The notes beneath the pieces are model-generated. The model was not told the origin of the DNA. It was given only the letters and a program-made list of their open reading frames with translations, and did no database searches. From Photobacterium sp. SKA34 (lineage in GTDB: Bacteria > Pseudomonadota > Gammaproteobacteria > Enterobacterales > Vibrionaceae), in assembly GCF_000153325.1 (NCBI RefSeq), contig NZ_CH724142.1:723189-787188 (forward strand): a stretch of 64,000 nucleotides of DNA. Direction: 5' to 3'. The translations under genes and the position numbers were made by a program. The first letter of the stretch is position 1, and every line of letters begins with the position of its first letter. Below, one piece after another: positions 1-8,490 of the stretch.

Positions 1-1895
1 TCTTCTTGCATAAATGCAACAAGTTCATCAATCTTAAATTTACCCAAATCTTTACCCTTGCGAGTACGAACTGCTACTACGCCTGCTTCGACTTCTTTGT
101 CGCCACAAACGAGCATGAAAGGCACTCGCTTCAAAGTATGTTCGCGGATTTTAAAGCCAATCTTCTCATTTCTCAAGTCCGCATTGACTCTAATTCCACA
201 TTTTTTCAATTTTTCTACAATTTCTTGCACATATTCTGACTGAGCATCAGTAATATTCATCACTACAGCTTGTTGAGGCGCTAACCATGTTGGGAAGAAA
301 CCTGCATAATCTTCGATAAGAATACCGATGAAACGCTCTAGTGAACCAAGAATTGCACGGTGAATCATAACCGGTGTGTGTCGTTCATTATCTTCACCTA
401 CGTAAGTAGCGCCTAAACGCTCTGGTAAAGCAAAGTCTAGCTGAACGGTACCACACTGCCATGCGCGATCAAGGCAATCGTGAAGAGTGAATTCGATCTT
501 AGGACCGTAGAACGCACCTTCACCTTCTTGAATTTCAAATGGAATTTCCATTGATTCAAGCGCGGTAATTAAGTCTGATTCAGCTTTATCCCACATTGCA
601 TCAGAACCTACACGTTTTTCAGGACGTGTAGATAATTTAACAACAATGTTGTCGAAGCCGAATGTCTTGTACGTATCATACACCATTTCGATGCAAGATG
701 TAACTTCTTGTTGTACTTGAGCTTCTGTACAGAAAATATGCGCATCATCTTGGGTGAAACCACGTACACGCATAATACCGTGAAGTGAACCTGATGGTTC
801 GTTACGGTGACATGATCCAAACTCAGCCATACGCAATGGAAGATCACGGTATGATTTCAGACCTTGATTAAAGATCTGTACGTGACCTGGGCAGTTCATT
901 GGCTTGATAGCGTATTCACGGTTCTCAGAACTTGTTGTGAACATCGCATCAGCGTACTTATCCCAGTGACCAGAACGCTCCCAAAGCACACGATCCATCA
1001 TTAGAGGACCTTTTACTTCTTGGTAATCGTATTCATTTAGTTTTTCACGAATGAATACTTCTAGCTCACGGAAGATAGTCCAACCGTTGTGGTGCCAGAA
1101 CACCATACCCGGTGCTTCTTGCTGCATATGGAACAGGTCAAGTTGCTTACCGATCTTACGGTGGTCACGCTTAGCCGCTTCTTCTAAACGAGTAAGGTGT
1201 GCTTTTAATGCTTTCTTATCGTGGAATGCAGTACCATAGATACGTTGAAGCATCTTATTGTCGCTATTACCACGCCAGTATGCACCAGCAACGCTTAATA
1301 GCTTGAAGTTTTGACAGAAGCCCATGTGAGGTACGTGTGGACCACGACACATATCAATGTATTCTTCGTGGTGGTAAAGACCTGGACGGTCATCACGCGC
1401 TACGTTCTCATCAAGAATTTCAATTTTGTAAGTTTCGCCGCGTGCATCAAATGCATCACGTGCTTCTTGCCAGCTTACTTTTTTCTTAACAACCTGATAT
1501 TTAGTTTTAGCAAGCTCAATCATGCGCTTTTCAATCACTTCAAGATCTTCTTGAGTTAGTGATTGCTCTAAATCGATATCGTAGTAAAAACCGTTATCAA
1601 TTGTAGGACCAATAGCCATTTTCGCATCTGGGTAAAGCTGCTTAATTGCATGGCCTAATAGGTGAGCACATGAGTGACGTACAATCTCTAATCCATCTAC
1701 TTCATCTTTTGCTGTGATGATTTCGAGGCTTGCGTCGCTTTCAATTAGATCACATGCATCTACGCGCACACCATCAACACGCCCTGCGATCGTTGCTTTA
1801 GCAAGACCAGGACCGATTGAAAGTGCCACGTCCATAGTTGATACAGGCGCGTCGAATTGACGTTGACTACCGTCAGGAAGAGTAATTACAGGCAT
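1..1895 (-). CDS. thrS: threonine--tRNA ligase, 3' end cut by window edge
   Basis: Threonyl-tRNA synthetase (class II) charges tRNA-Thr with threonine in the cytoplasm. The minus strand from the ATG at 1895 reads [15 protein letters not shown], the TGS domain start typical of ThrRS, followed by the editing domain and the catalytic core with the MNCPGH motif (near 880-900). About 631 residues are visible against 642 in E. coli; the last visible residues match the end of the anticodon-binding domain ([10 protein letters not shown]...), so only about ten residues lie outside the window. The upstream leader carries a strong terminator-like hairpin (see 1976-2031), pointing to control by attenuation. 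infC-rpmI-rplT usually follow, beyond this window. Confidence 0.97.
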   Translation of the reverse strand, partial: MPVITLPDGSQRQFDAPVSTMDVALSIGPGLAKATIAGRVDGVRVDACDLIESDASLEIITAKDEVDGLEIVRHSCAHLLGHAIKQLYPDAKMAIGPTIDNGFYYDIDLEQSLTQEDLEVIEKRMIELAKTKYQVVKKKVSWQEARDAFDARGETYKIEILDENVARDDRPGLYHHEEYIDMCRGPHVPHMGFCQNFKLLSVAGAYWRGNSDNKMLQRIYGTAFHDKKALKAHLTRLEEAAKRDHRKIGKQLDLFHMQQEAPGMVFWHHNGWTIFRELEVFIREKLNEYDYQEVKGPLMMDRVLWERSGHWDKYADAMFTTSSENREYAIKPMNCPGHVQIFNQGLKSYRDLPLRMAEFGSCHRNEPSGSLHGIMRVRGFTQDDAHIFCTEAQVQQEVTSCIEMVYDTYKTFGFDNIVVKLSTRPEKRVGSDAMWDKAESDLITALESMEIPFEIQEGEGAFYGPKIEFTLHDCLDRAWQCGTVQLDFALPERLGATYVGEDNERHTPVMIHRAILGSLERFIGILIEDYAGFFPTWLAPQQAVVMNITDAQSEYVQEIVEKLKKCGIRVNADLRNEKIGFKIREHTLKRVPFMLVCGDKEVEAGVVAVRTRKGKDLGKFKIDELVAFMQE

Positions 1896-1975
1896 GAATA
1901 ATGTCCTTTAACAGTGGTGCCACACACCAAGTAGCACATGTTGAATTTATAAAGCTTTCAGAAGCTTTTACGAAT

Positions 1976-2031
1976 AAAAAACGCTTTACTTTCGATACCG
2001 CAATACTGAGCGGCACACTAAAAGAAAAGCG
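1976..2031 (-). terminator. terminator-like hairpin in the thrS leader (possible attenuator)
   Basis: On the minus strand the arms CGCTTTtCTTT (2031-2021) and AAAGtAAAGCG (1992-1982) pair with a single mismatch. An inner CCGC/GCGG stem (2013-2010 with 2001-1998) adds to the fold, and a run of six T follows at 1981-1976. The hairpin begins right after the predicted transcription start of thrS and ends about 80 bases before its start codon. It could end transcripts from thrS itself (attenuation) or read-through from yqfB. Which of these applies cannot be told from sequence. Confidence 0.55.
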
Positions 2032-2038
2032 AGGTCGT

Positions 2039-2068
2039 ACTATAGCAAACCGATTAAAAGGATTGCAA
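2039..2068 (-). promoter_or_regulatory. predicted thrS sigma-70 promoter
   Basis: Minus strand TTGCAA (2068-2063), an 18-base spacer and TATAGT (2044-2039). Initiation would fall near 2032, just before the leader hairpin. Hexamers are each one or two bases off consensus. Confidence 0.5.
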
Positions 2069-2096
2069 AGAATCCTCTTAAATTAATAACAATAAT

Positions 2097-2423
2097 TTAG
2101 TCAACGAGCGTGTAACTAACAACGTACAATTTTTCTATTCCAGGATAGATATCTTGAATAACGCTTTTAAGCACATCGAGTGTCATATTTTCTTGTTTAG
2201 CATGAAAATCATTTAACTCTGAAAATAAGATGGGCTCTACCTTATCGATCTGTAATGTACAAAATTCACGACCATCTTCAAATGTTGATACTTTTACTTG
2301 TGTACCTGGAACATAGTGACTTTCAGATTCATCACGAATAGTAATTGTCTTTTTTCCTGAAAGAATATCGGTTTCAAAACGTTCAAAAAATGTCATTTCT
2401 GTTGGTATAATTTTCTGGCTCAT
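2097..2423 (-). CDS. yqfB: N(4)-acetylcytidine amidohydrolase, ASCH domain
   Basis: Small ASCH-fold enzyme of the YqfB family, which in E. coli hydrolyses N4-acetylcytidine to cytidine. The 108-residue protein aligns along its length with E. coli YqfB (103 residues), with about four extra N-terminal residues. The conserved block GKKTITIRDESESH (residues 23-36) contains the lysine and threonine equivalent to E. coli K21 and T24 (here K25 and T28). The catalytic glutamate equivalent to E74 is E78 in QENMTL. It lies upstream of thrS on the same strand, but thrS has its own likely promoter between them. Confidence 0.9.
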   Translation of the reverse strand: MSQKIIPTEMTFFERFETDILSGKKTITIRDESESHYVPGTQVKVSTFEDGREFCTLQIDKVEPILFSELNDFHAKQENMTLDVLKSVIQDIYPGIEKLYVVSYTLVD

Positions 2424-2782
2424 ATTTTATTCTTTTCATAAAAAGTAGTGTGCTAATAGATTACATGCATTTGCATTGTGAATACATTTTGTTTTGTAAG
2501 TGTCTTTATCAATTAATGTCTCTTTAGCTTTTAATGAGTCACTATCTAACATTTATGCATTTTTTTACGATAGGATTATTTTTTATTTAAAAAAGAAGAA
2601 CATATATTTTATGCGTGCGTTTATTTTAATACTTTGTTTTTGTTGTTCTTTCTATCTCCTGAATGCTAAGTTTTTAAAAACAGTAACTAAAATCACGCTG
2701 AGTTCACATTTCTTCACACGATATATGGTCTAAGATGTTGATAGACAAGTTGTATACAGACGTTTCAGTGCGGAGGATGATT
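2424..2782. other. intergenic region between yqfB and yniA, no convincing gene
   Basis: An AT-rich stretch of about 360 bases separating divergent genes, so it should hold both promoters. A 77-codon reading frame at 2500-2733 has biased, low-complexity composition, no good ribosome binding site and no recognisable family. I do not call it a gene. Confidence 0.5.
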
Positions 2783-3652
2783 ATGTGGCAAGCCATTTCT
2801 CACCAACTGTCAGATGTACTAGGTCGACCATTTAAGATTGTTGAGCGACAAACACTTGAAGGCGGCGATGTCAATGAATGCTATTGCGTTAGCGATGGTG
2901 AACAACGTTTCTTTCTCAAACTCAATGATAAAGAACAGTTAGTTGTCTTTGAAACTGAATCAGAAAGTTTACGCATTCTCAATGAAGCAAATTGTGTTCA
3001 AGTACCTCAATATGTCCATGTTGGTACATGCCGCGATAAATCCTTCCTTACACTTAATTATTTACCCACAAAACAAATCGATGATAATGCTGGTTATCAA
3101 TTAGGCCAGCAATTAGCAAAACTTCATTTATGGGGTGAGCAAGCTGAATACGGCTTTGATTTTGATAATTATGTTGGTTTAACGCCACAACCTAATCGTT
3201 GGCATCGTCGTTGGTGTCGTTTTTTTGCAGAGCAACGTATCGCATGGCAATTACAGTTGTGTGAGGAAAAAGGCATTCTGTTTGGCAATATTGACACTAT
3301 TACTAGCAACGTCATTAAACGCTTAGTTAACCATCAGCCTAAACCTTCCTTACTACATGGTGATTTATGGCATGGTAATACTGCTCTAACCGTATCTGGT
3401 CCAATTATTTTTGATCCTGCCACTTACTGGGGGGATCGTGAGTGTGATATTGCGATGACAGAGCTGTTCGGTGGTTTCCCCAACAGTTTTTATGAGGGTT
3501 ACAATTCTGTCTACCCCCTAACATCTGAGTATCAAGAGCGCAAAGAGCTTTATAACCTTTATCATATTCTTAACCACTGCATACTCTTTGGTGGAGAGTA
3601 TATGGGCCAAGCTGAATACATTATTACCAAGCTTAATCTATTAGATGAATAA
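2783..3652 (+). CDS. yniA: fructosamine kinase family protein (YniA-like)
   Basis: Protein of the fructosamine/ketosamine-3-kinase family (aminoglycoside phosphotransferase fold), which phosphorylates sugar adducts on proteins or free sugar-like substrates. It matches E. coli YniA over its whole length (289 residues here). Visible are the catalytic loop LLHGDLWHGN (histidine about residue 192) and the metal-binding DPATYWGDRECD that follows. The reading frame is open from 2735, but GGAGG at 2772-2776 sits six bases before the ATG at 2783, and family similarity starts there (MWQAIS). No neighbour is obviously linked. The physiological substrate of YniA is not settled. Confidence 0.92.
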   Translation: MWQAISHQLSDVLGRPFKIVERQTLEGGDVNECYCVSDGEQRFFLKLNDKEQLVVFETESESLRILNEANCVQVPQYVHVGTCRDKSFLTLNYLPTKQIDDNAGYQLGQQLAKLHLWGEQAEYGFDFDNYVGLTPQPNRWHRRWCRFFAEQRIAWQLQLCEEKGILFGNIDTITSNVIKRLVNHQPKPSLLHGDLWHGNTALTVSGPIIFDPATYWGDRECDIAMTELFGGFPNSFYEGYNSVYPLTSEYQERKELYNLYHILNHCILFGGEYMGQAEYIITKLNLLDE

Positions 3653-3776
3653 ATATTCAAAACTGACATCCACTTATACACCTACGAAAGGTATGAATTT
3701 AGCTTTTGCATATCTTTCGTCGTAGAATATCTTTCATTGATGACTATTATCACAACAGTAAAATAAGTTTATCTGC

Positions 3777-3815
3777 AAACATTATTGCCAGCGACTAGGC
3801 TATCAATAATGTTTT
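3777..3815 (+). terminator. probable terminator after yniA
   Basis: AAACATTATTG pairs with CAATAATGTTT around a 16-base loop, followed by a short T run. A second hairpin, ACGAAAGGTATG (3684-3695) with CATATCTTTCGT (3709-3720, one G-U pair), lies just before it but has no T tract. Confidence 0.5.
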
Positions 3816-3896
3816 TGGTTATAGCTAATGTTAAATAGCGTGTAACCAAAATTAAATTTGCTGATTGTAACTGACTGCAAGTGAAGGAGTACAACA

Positions 3897-4100
3897 ATGA
3901 GAAACTATTCAGAACAAAGTGTGAGCTGTCCCCATTGCGGACATGTCATACGCATTGAATTAGATGCAAGCGCTGGTAGCCAGGAGTTTTATGATGATTG
4001 CTCTGCATGCTGTAATCCGATACATATCAATATGCAGGTTGATGACCTCCACAAAACCATTAATTTATTTATAGATGCAGATGACGAACAAATTTTTTAG
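3897..4100 (+). CDS. CPXCG motif-containing cysteine-rich protein
   Basis: A 67-residue acidic protein of the Cys_rich_CPXG family. It has CPHCG at residues 11-15 and a second pair, CSACC at about residues 40-44 (DDCSACCNPI), giving a four-cysteine set that probably binds one zinc ion. The start is supported by GAAGGAG about eight bases upstream (gtgaaggagtacaacaATG). It stands alone and converges on riboflavin synthase. The role of the family is unknown. Confidence 0.85.
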   Translation: MRNYSEQSVSCPHCGHVIRIELDASAGSQEFYDDCSACCNPIHINMQVDDLHKTINLFIDADDEQIF

Positions 4101-4117
4101 TGCTAATACCATAAACA

Positions 4118-4155
4118 ATTAACTAAACCAGTTATGCTGAACTGGTCTAGTTAAT
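4118..4155. terminator. convergent hairpin between the CPXCG gene and ribE
   Basis: ATTAACTAAACCAGTT and AACTGGTCTAGTTAAT form a 16-position stem with one mismatch around the 6-base loop atgctg. It is placed to end transcription from both sides. Confidence 0.65.
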
Positions 4156-4165
4156 CTCTTGTTTA

Positions 4166-4771
4166 TTATTTATCAGCAAGTACACGCTCAACAGTATCAA
4201 CTATCGCTTGGGTTTGAGGATCTATTTCAATATTAATCACATCACCAATAACACGACTTTTTAAGTTTGTACGCTGTAATGTTTCAGGGATTAAATTCAC
4301 ATTGAAACGATTTTCGACCACATCACCTATGGTGAGGCTTATACCATCAACCCCTATATAACCTTTAGTGAATACATACTTCATCTGTGCTTGCGGTAAA
4401 GTAAACCAGATCTGATGATTATTTTCTGATGTGATAACATTTGATACTTCTACTGTACACATAATATGTCCAGACATAGAGTGACCACCAATTTCATCGC
4501 CAAACTTTGCTGCACGCTCAACATTTACAACATCGCCTTCTTGGAGTAAACCGAGGTTAGTGACATTAAGCGTCTCTTGCATCAAATCAAATGACCATAA
4601 ATCATCATTAATATCCGTTACTGTCAAACAACAGCCATTGTGAGCAACCGAAGCTCCTAACTCTACGTGACTTAGTAAATTAGCAGGCATACGTATCACG
4701 TGAGTTTGAAAATCTTGTTTTTTGGTAATAGAAATAATTTCTGCTGTGCCCTGTACGATTCCAGTAAACAT
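4166..4771 (-). CDS. ribE: riboflavin synthase alpha subunit
   Basis: Riboflavin synthase (called ribC in E. coli) converts two 6,7-dimethyl-8-ribityllumazine molecules to riboflavin plus a pyrimidine. The 201-residue protein has two lumazine-binding repeats: [12 protein letters not shown] at the N-terminus with [14 protein letters not shown] about residues 39-52, and [18 protein letters not shown] in the second half. E. coli has 213 residues; the shortfall is only in the variable C-terminal tail. The retained catalytic-type motifs argue against lumazine protein (LumP) of luminous Photobacterium. In E. coli the gene adjoins mdtK/norM; here four genes lie between them. Confidence 0.95.
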   Translation of the reverse strand: MFTGIVQGTAEIISITKKQDFQTHVIRMPANLLSHVELGASVAHNGCCLTVTDINDDLWSFDLMQETLNVTNLGLLQEGDVVNVERAAKFGDEIGGHSMSGHIMCTVEVSNVITSENNHQIWFTLPQAQMKYVFTKGYIGVDGISLTIGDVVENRFNVNLIPETLQRTNLKSRVIGDVINIEIDPQTQAIVDTVERVLADK

Positions 4772-4940
4772 AATGCTCCTAACTGAGTTAATAACTTAAA
4801 TTTTTATAAATGTTTTAATTTAATTACTCTTTTTATAGAAAAACTTTCAAATAAGCTAATATTTAAAAGTGAATATCCAATGTTTTAGTTTTACTTTTCT
4901 TATACAGCATTGATTAACCTTTTCTATGTTATTTAAAAAT

Positions 4941-4954
4941 GACAATTAATTGTC
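4941..4954. repeat. perfect 14-bp palindrome upstream of the glycan module
   Basis: GACAATTAATTGTC is a perfect palindrome, followed after five A by a further half copy GACAATT (4960-4966). It lies about 105 bases before the gene at 5060 in the 288-base divergent spacer with ribE. It could be an operator; no protein can be named. Confidence 0.4.
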
Positions 4955-5059
4955 AAAAAGACAATTTAACAATGAAATTTATATCCCTTTCTGGAATAAA
5001 GATATAGAGTATATTTTTACAGCAATAAGATAACGAATACAAAATCATATAGGTATGTT

Positions 5060-5707
5060 ATGACTGTTGACGTCGCTAATGATGCCATGCAAATAAACAC
5101 TAAAAAAAACTATTTTTCTACAACACTACGTATTACGCTACTAACATTAATTACGATCTTAACGTGTTATTACCTTTGGGTTTTATACAAAGCAGTAACC
5201 CCGAACGTAAGTATTGCGTACAAGGCTTATTACATTAAAACTCAGACTCTTTTTTGGCAGCCTAAAGAGCCAGACCTTGCTCTAAACATTCCATCATCGT
5301 TAGAACTTTCAACAAAAGTTCCATATTTATCACGTAAAGGCTGGAATAAAGAAGCTGATAACGGTGCTCGATTATTAACAAATACTGGTGGGCTTTATTT
5401 CACGCTGCCGCATAAAGTAAAACAAGATGTTAAAGTAAGTATCACATTAGCATCTTCACTAGCCTCGCCATTGCACTTTTCAGTGAATCAATGGCATGGC
5501 ATTTTTGCATCGACAAAAATATCTAATGTGTTTGATGCCACCATCCCTGTATCTGCATTTAAGTCTGGCGATACATTACAAACATTGCAGATAAATACGT
5601 TAACACCGTTAGCATTTAAGTTGGTAGATTTTTCATTTCTATCTTTATCTAAAAACGATAATCATCAAGCAACAACATTCGCGTCATCGTCAATAACCCA
5701 TAACTAA
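5060..5707 (+). CDS. hypothetical membrane-anchored protein of the glycan module
   Basis: I do not recognise the family. The 215-residue protein has one N-terminal membrane segment (about residues 23-45, LRITLLTLITILTCYYLWVL), then a soluble part likely on the outer face of the inner membrane and a Ser/Thr-rich tail. It is first in a tight four-gene run: the next gene starts 10 bases after its stop, and the later genes overlap by a few bases. That arrangement suggests a role in the same lipid-linked glycan process as the three downstream genes. Its start follows TAGGT a few bases upstream. Confidence 0.75.
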   Translation: MTVDVANDAMQINTKKNYFSTTLRITLLTLITILTCYYLWVLYKAVTPNVSIAYKAYYIKTQTLFWQPKEPDLALNIPSSLELSTKVPYLSRKGWNKEADNGARLLTNTGGLYFTLPHKVKQDVKVSITLASSLASPLHFSVNQWHGIFASTKISNVFDATIPVSAFKSGDTLQTLQINTLTPLAFKLVDFSFLSLSKNDNHQATTFASSSITHN

Positions 5708-5717
5708 GGTAAATAAT

Positions 5718-6740
5718 ATGAATAATAACCTTAAAAAACCAGATTATACGCTGTCACTTATCGTTCCTGTATATAATGAAGAAGTAGCTATTGAGCCATT
5801 TATTAATGAAATCAATAATAAGCTTTCCTCTATTCGTTCACATATTGATATTGTTTTCATTAATGATGGTAGTAAAGATAAAACACAGTCTGAAATTGAA
5901 GCTCAAATAGCTAAAGATGATTCTATTAGCTTAATTAACTTCGCACGTAATTTTGGCAAAGAAGCAGCTATGACCGCAGGTCTTAACTACGTAACAGGTG
6001 ATGCTGCTGTGATTTTAGATGTTGATTTACAAGATCCACCTGAACTCATCATTGAGTTTGTCCAATTATGGCAAACAGGTAAATACGATACGGTTTATGG
6101 CGTTCGTGTTGACCGATCACAAGATACATTTTTGAAACGTGTGACTGCTGGCGGCTTCTATCGCTTCTTCAACTTTTTATCTGCAGAAACAACCTTACCT
6201 GAAAATGTCGGTGATTTTCGCTTAATTGACCGATGTGTTATTGAAGCCGTAAAACAATTACCTGAACGTAACCGCTTTATGAAAGGTTTGTTGGCTTGGT
6301 CTTCATTCCGCTCTATCGGCGTCGACTTTCAGCGTCCTGAGCGAAATGTCGGTGATACTAAGTTCAACTATTGGAAGCTATGGAACTTCGCAATGGATGG
6401 TATTACAAGTTTTACCGCTTGGCCTCTACGCGTATGGGGGTTTGTTGGCTTTGGTATCTCGTTCTTATCTTTTATCTTTTTAATGTATGTATTAATCAGT
6501 ACTGTTTTCTTCGGTGTTCATACACCAGGATACGCATCAACCATTTCCGTTGTTCTGTTCCTTGGTGGTATTCAATTAATCTCATTAGGCGTAATTGGTG
6601 GCTATATCAGCCGCATTTATACCGAAATGAAACAGCGCCCTATTTATCTTGTTGAAGGTGTCTATGGGAAATATAGTGATAAAAATACACAGCCCCTTGT
6701 TACAGAAACAGAAAAAGAGTTAGAAATCACCAATGAATGA
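5718..6740 (+). CDS. polyprenyl-phosphate glycosyltransferase, family 2 (GtrB/DPM1-like)
   Basis: Family 2 glycosyltransferase that would move a sugar from a nucleotide donor to undecaprenyl phosphate at the cytoplasmic face. The 340-residue protein has the GT-A start LSLIVPVYNEE (about residues 11-21), VFINDGSKDKT, and the metal-binding DVDLQDPPE (about residues 98-106). Two hydrophobic helices near the C-terminus (about 235-260 and 270-295) anchor it, as in GtrB, ArnC and bacterial dolichol-phosphate mannose synthases. The next gene, a GtrA-like protein, overlaps its 3' end by 8 bases, the usual pairing for this enzyme type. The sugar is not evident. Confidence 0.9.
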   Translation: MNNNLKKPDYTLSLIVPVYNEEVAIEPFINEINNKLSSIRSHIDIVFINDGSKDKTQSEIEAQIAKDDSISLINFARNFGKEAAMTAGLNYVTGDAAVILDVDLQDPPELIIEFVQLWQTGKYDTVYGVRVDRSQDTFLKRVTAGGFYRFFNFLSAETTLPENVGDFRLIDRCVIEAVKQLPERNRFMKGLLAWSSFRSIGVDFQRPERNVGDTKFNYWKLWNFAMDGITSFTAWPLRVWGFVGFGISFLSFIFLMYVLISTVFFGVHTPGYASTISVVLFLGGIQLISLGVIGGYISRIYTEMKQRPIYLVEGVYGKYSDKNTQPLVTETEKELEITNE

Positions 6741-7113
6741 GTCATTTTTAAAGCACTTTTGGCAATTAAATCGATTTGCAATTATTGGCTTACTTGCGAC
6801 TGCAGTGCACTTGTCTGTTGTTAGACTATATTTTTTGCAAATCCAAGACCCATCAGAATACAGTGCCAACGTGATCGGTTTTAGTATCGCTTTTTTAGTG
6901 TCTTATTTTGGACATCGCCACTTTACGTTTGGACAGAAAGGCTCATTTTTAAAATTCCTGGCAGTATCACTGATGGGCTTTTTTATTAACAATTTGATCC
7001 TTGCTTCACTGTTGAAATCTGCAATGTTCTCAGGTTGGCTTGCGGTAACGATATCAACCCTTTGTGTACCCGTAATTACCTTTATCTTGGCTAAATTTTG
7101 GGTGTTTAAATGA
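6733..7113 (+). CDS. GtrA family membrane protein (likely lipid-linked sugar flippase)
   Basis: A 126-residue protein with four membrane helices typical of the GtrA family (PF04138), including RFAIIGLLATAVHL at the start and the conserved inner segment SYFGHRHFTFGQ (about residues 57-68). GtrA proteins are thought to flip polyprenyl-phosphate sugars made by GtrB-type transferases. It overlaps the upstream transferase by 8 bases and the downstream gene by 4 (ATGA), so the three are translationally coupled. Confidence 0.85.
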   Translation: MNESFLKHFWQLNRFAIIGLLATAVHLSVVRLYFLQIQDPSEYSANVIGFSIAFLVSYFGHRHFTFGQKGSFLKFLAVSLMGFFINNLILASLLKSAMFSGWLAVTISTLCVPVITFILAKFWVFK

Positions 7114-8264
7114 GTACTCTTAACTTACCTTCGATTAAAATTAGTCAACGAGAATGGCTTACCATTATTTTTGCCGTTATTGTTAGTCGCACAGTTATCT
7201 ACTGTTTGGGTTTATGGGGAGTAACTGAGTTTGCTTCTGGGCATTATGCAGAGCAGCCTTTACTTCAAACTATCTGCCGATTTGACTGTGTATGGTTTTA
7301 TAAAATCATAGAGAATGGCTATGACTTAGTCCCACAATGGCTAAGTCAAAAGAATGCAGCTAACTGGGCATTTATGCCCCTACAGCCCTTTCTTGGTTGG
7401 ATATTTTCGAAATTTATCTTTTTTGACGATTCAATTAATAATGCCCGTTTAGGTCTAGTTATAGCGTCAAACTTAGCGTTTTTATTCAGCCTGCCTATTA
7501 TTTTAATGGCGTTAAAGCAGCTTAATTTCAGCAAGGCAACCCAGTCTACTGCTATCTGGTTATTGTGTTTTTCACCTTATACTGTGTATTCAACCGCAGG
7601 CTATACCGAACCGCTCTTCATTGCTTTTGTTACTGGTGTATTCCTATTTAGTTATCGTCAACAATGGGGATGGGTCGCTATTTTAGGTCTATTAGCCGCT
7701 ATTACCCGTAACCTTGGCGTTTTCTTGGTTTTTCCCGTGCTCATTATTGCGATTCAGCACTATGGTATAAATAGCTTTCTTCGCTTTAAAACCCCTGCGT
7801 TAAAAGCAATTTCAGCCATATGGGTGATCCCTTTCGGCTTTTTCACCTATATGGCTTATCTCTATTTTCATGTAGGTGATGCGCTGGCTTTTGGACACAT
7901 CCAGATAGCATGGGGACGCCAATTAACCAATCCATTTCACTGGCTCCTCTATGGATTTGAAACTGGCGGACCTAAGCTTTACTTAGCCATCATGGCGATA
8001 CTCGCGTTTATACTAAATATTTATTTGGTCGTGCGTAAATACTACGCAGAAGCCATATTTATGTTCATTTGTTTGGTATTACCGCTGTCATCAAGTTTAA
8101 ATGCGATGCCTCGTTATGCGTTTGGGTTATATCCAACCTTCCTTGGCTTACTTTTACTTATCGAACGTTATCCGCATATTAAAACACCGATGCTATGTGT
8201 CTTCAGTGCAGCAAGTACCTTCATCGCGATTGGCTTTTACAGTCATATGATGTTTACGGTTTAA
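7110..8264 (+). CDS. PIG-V-like GT-C mannosyltransferase family membrane protein
   Basis: A 384-residue polytopic protein resembling bacterial homologues of GPI mannosyltransferase PIG-V. After the first membrane helix, the outer-face loop holds RFDCVWFYKIIENGYD (about residues 51-66), which fits the family pattern R-[FW]-D-x-x-W-Y-x-x-I-x-x-x-G-Y. About nine further hydrophobic helices follow. Enzymes of this class use a lipid-linked sugar donor at the outer face, which the two preceding genes could supply. The acceptor is unknown. The 5' ATGA overlap with the GtrA gene supports one transcript. Confidence 0.8.
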   Translation: MSTLNLPSIKISQREWLTIIFAVIVSRTVIYCLGLWGVTEFASGHYAEQPLLQTICRFDCVWFYKIIENGYDLVPQWLSQKNAANWAFMPLQPFLGWIFSKFIFFDDSINNARLGLVIASNLAFLFSLPIILMALKQLNFSKATQSTAIWLLCFSPYTVYSTAGYTEPLFIAFVTGVFLFSYRQQWGWVAILGLLAAITRNLGVFLVFPVLIIAIQHYGINSFLRFKTPALKAISAIWVIPFGFFTYMAYLYFHVGDALAFGHIQIAWGRQLTNPFHWLLYGFETGGPKLYLAIMAILAFILNIYLVVRKYYAEAIFMFICLVLPLSSSLNAMPRYAFGLYPTFLGLLLLIERYPHIKTPMLCVFSAASTFIAIGFYSHMMFTV

Positions 8265-8278
8265 CTTTCTTAATAAAA

Positions 8279-8318
8279 CAGCAGCTTAATGAGTAAAACA
8301 CTATCTACTAAGCTGCTG
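8279..8318 (+). terminator. hairpin ending the glycan module
   Basis: CAGCAGCTTA (8279-8288) pairs perfectly with TAAGCTGCTG (8309-8318) around a 20-base loop. A T-rich stretch follows (atttcttctttt). Confidence 0.6.
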
Positions 8319-8351
8319 CTATTTCTTCTTTTGAATAATAATTATGCAAAT

Positions 8352-8426
8352 TGCCAATATTCTATTTTGGTTATATGCTTTTTGTTTATATAATCTTGGA
8401 AAATCATTGGCAGTACAAAATAGAAT
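8352..8426 (+). promoter_or_regulatory. norM promoter flanked by crossed inverted repeats
   Basis: A consensus TATAAT (8389-8394) has TTTGGT 17 bases upstream (8366-8371), giving a start near 8401. Around it lie two inverted pairs: TGCCAAT (8352-8358) with ATTGGCA (8406-8412), and ATTCTATTTTG (8359-8369) with CAAAATAGAAT (8416-8426, 11 of 11). Because the order is X-Y-X'-Y', the pairs cross rather than nest. One arm of each lies in the -35 region and the other just inside the transcript, suggesting paired protein sites. Confidence 0.5.
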
Positions 8427-8490
8427 TCCATAAAAGCATTTTAATACTCGACCCCTCCCCTTTATCTTCCTCTTTTTGGAGCCAAAAATA

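Noticed and set aside
1901-2086. 61-codon plus-strand frame between thrS and yqfB
   Set aside because: It runs through the thrS promoter and leader hairpin on the opposite strand and has no ribosome site.
2500-2733. 77-codon frame upstream of yniA
   Set aside because: Low-complexity product, no ribosome site, no recognisable family; it lies in a divergent promoter region.
4166-4771. Lumazine protein (LumP) or a lux-linked riboflavin gene
   Set aside because: Both lumazine-binding repeats carry the residues typical of riboflavin synthase, the whole length aligns with the E. coli enzyme, and no lux gene is nearby.
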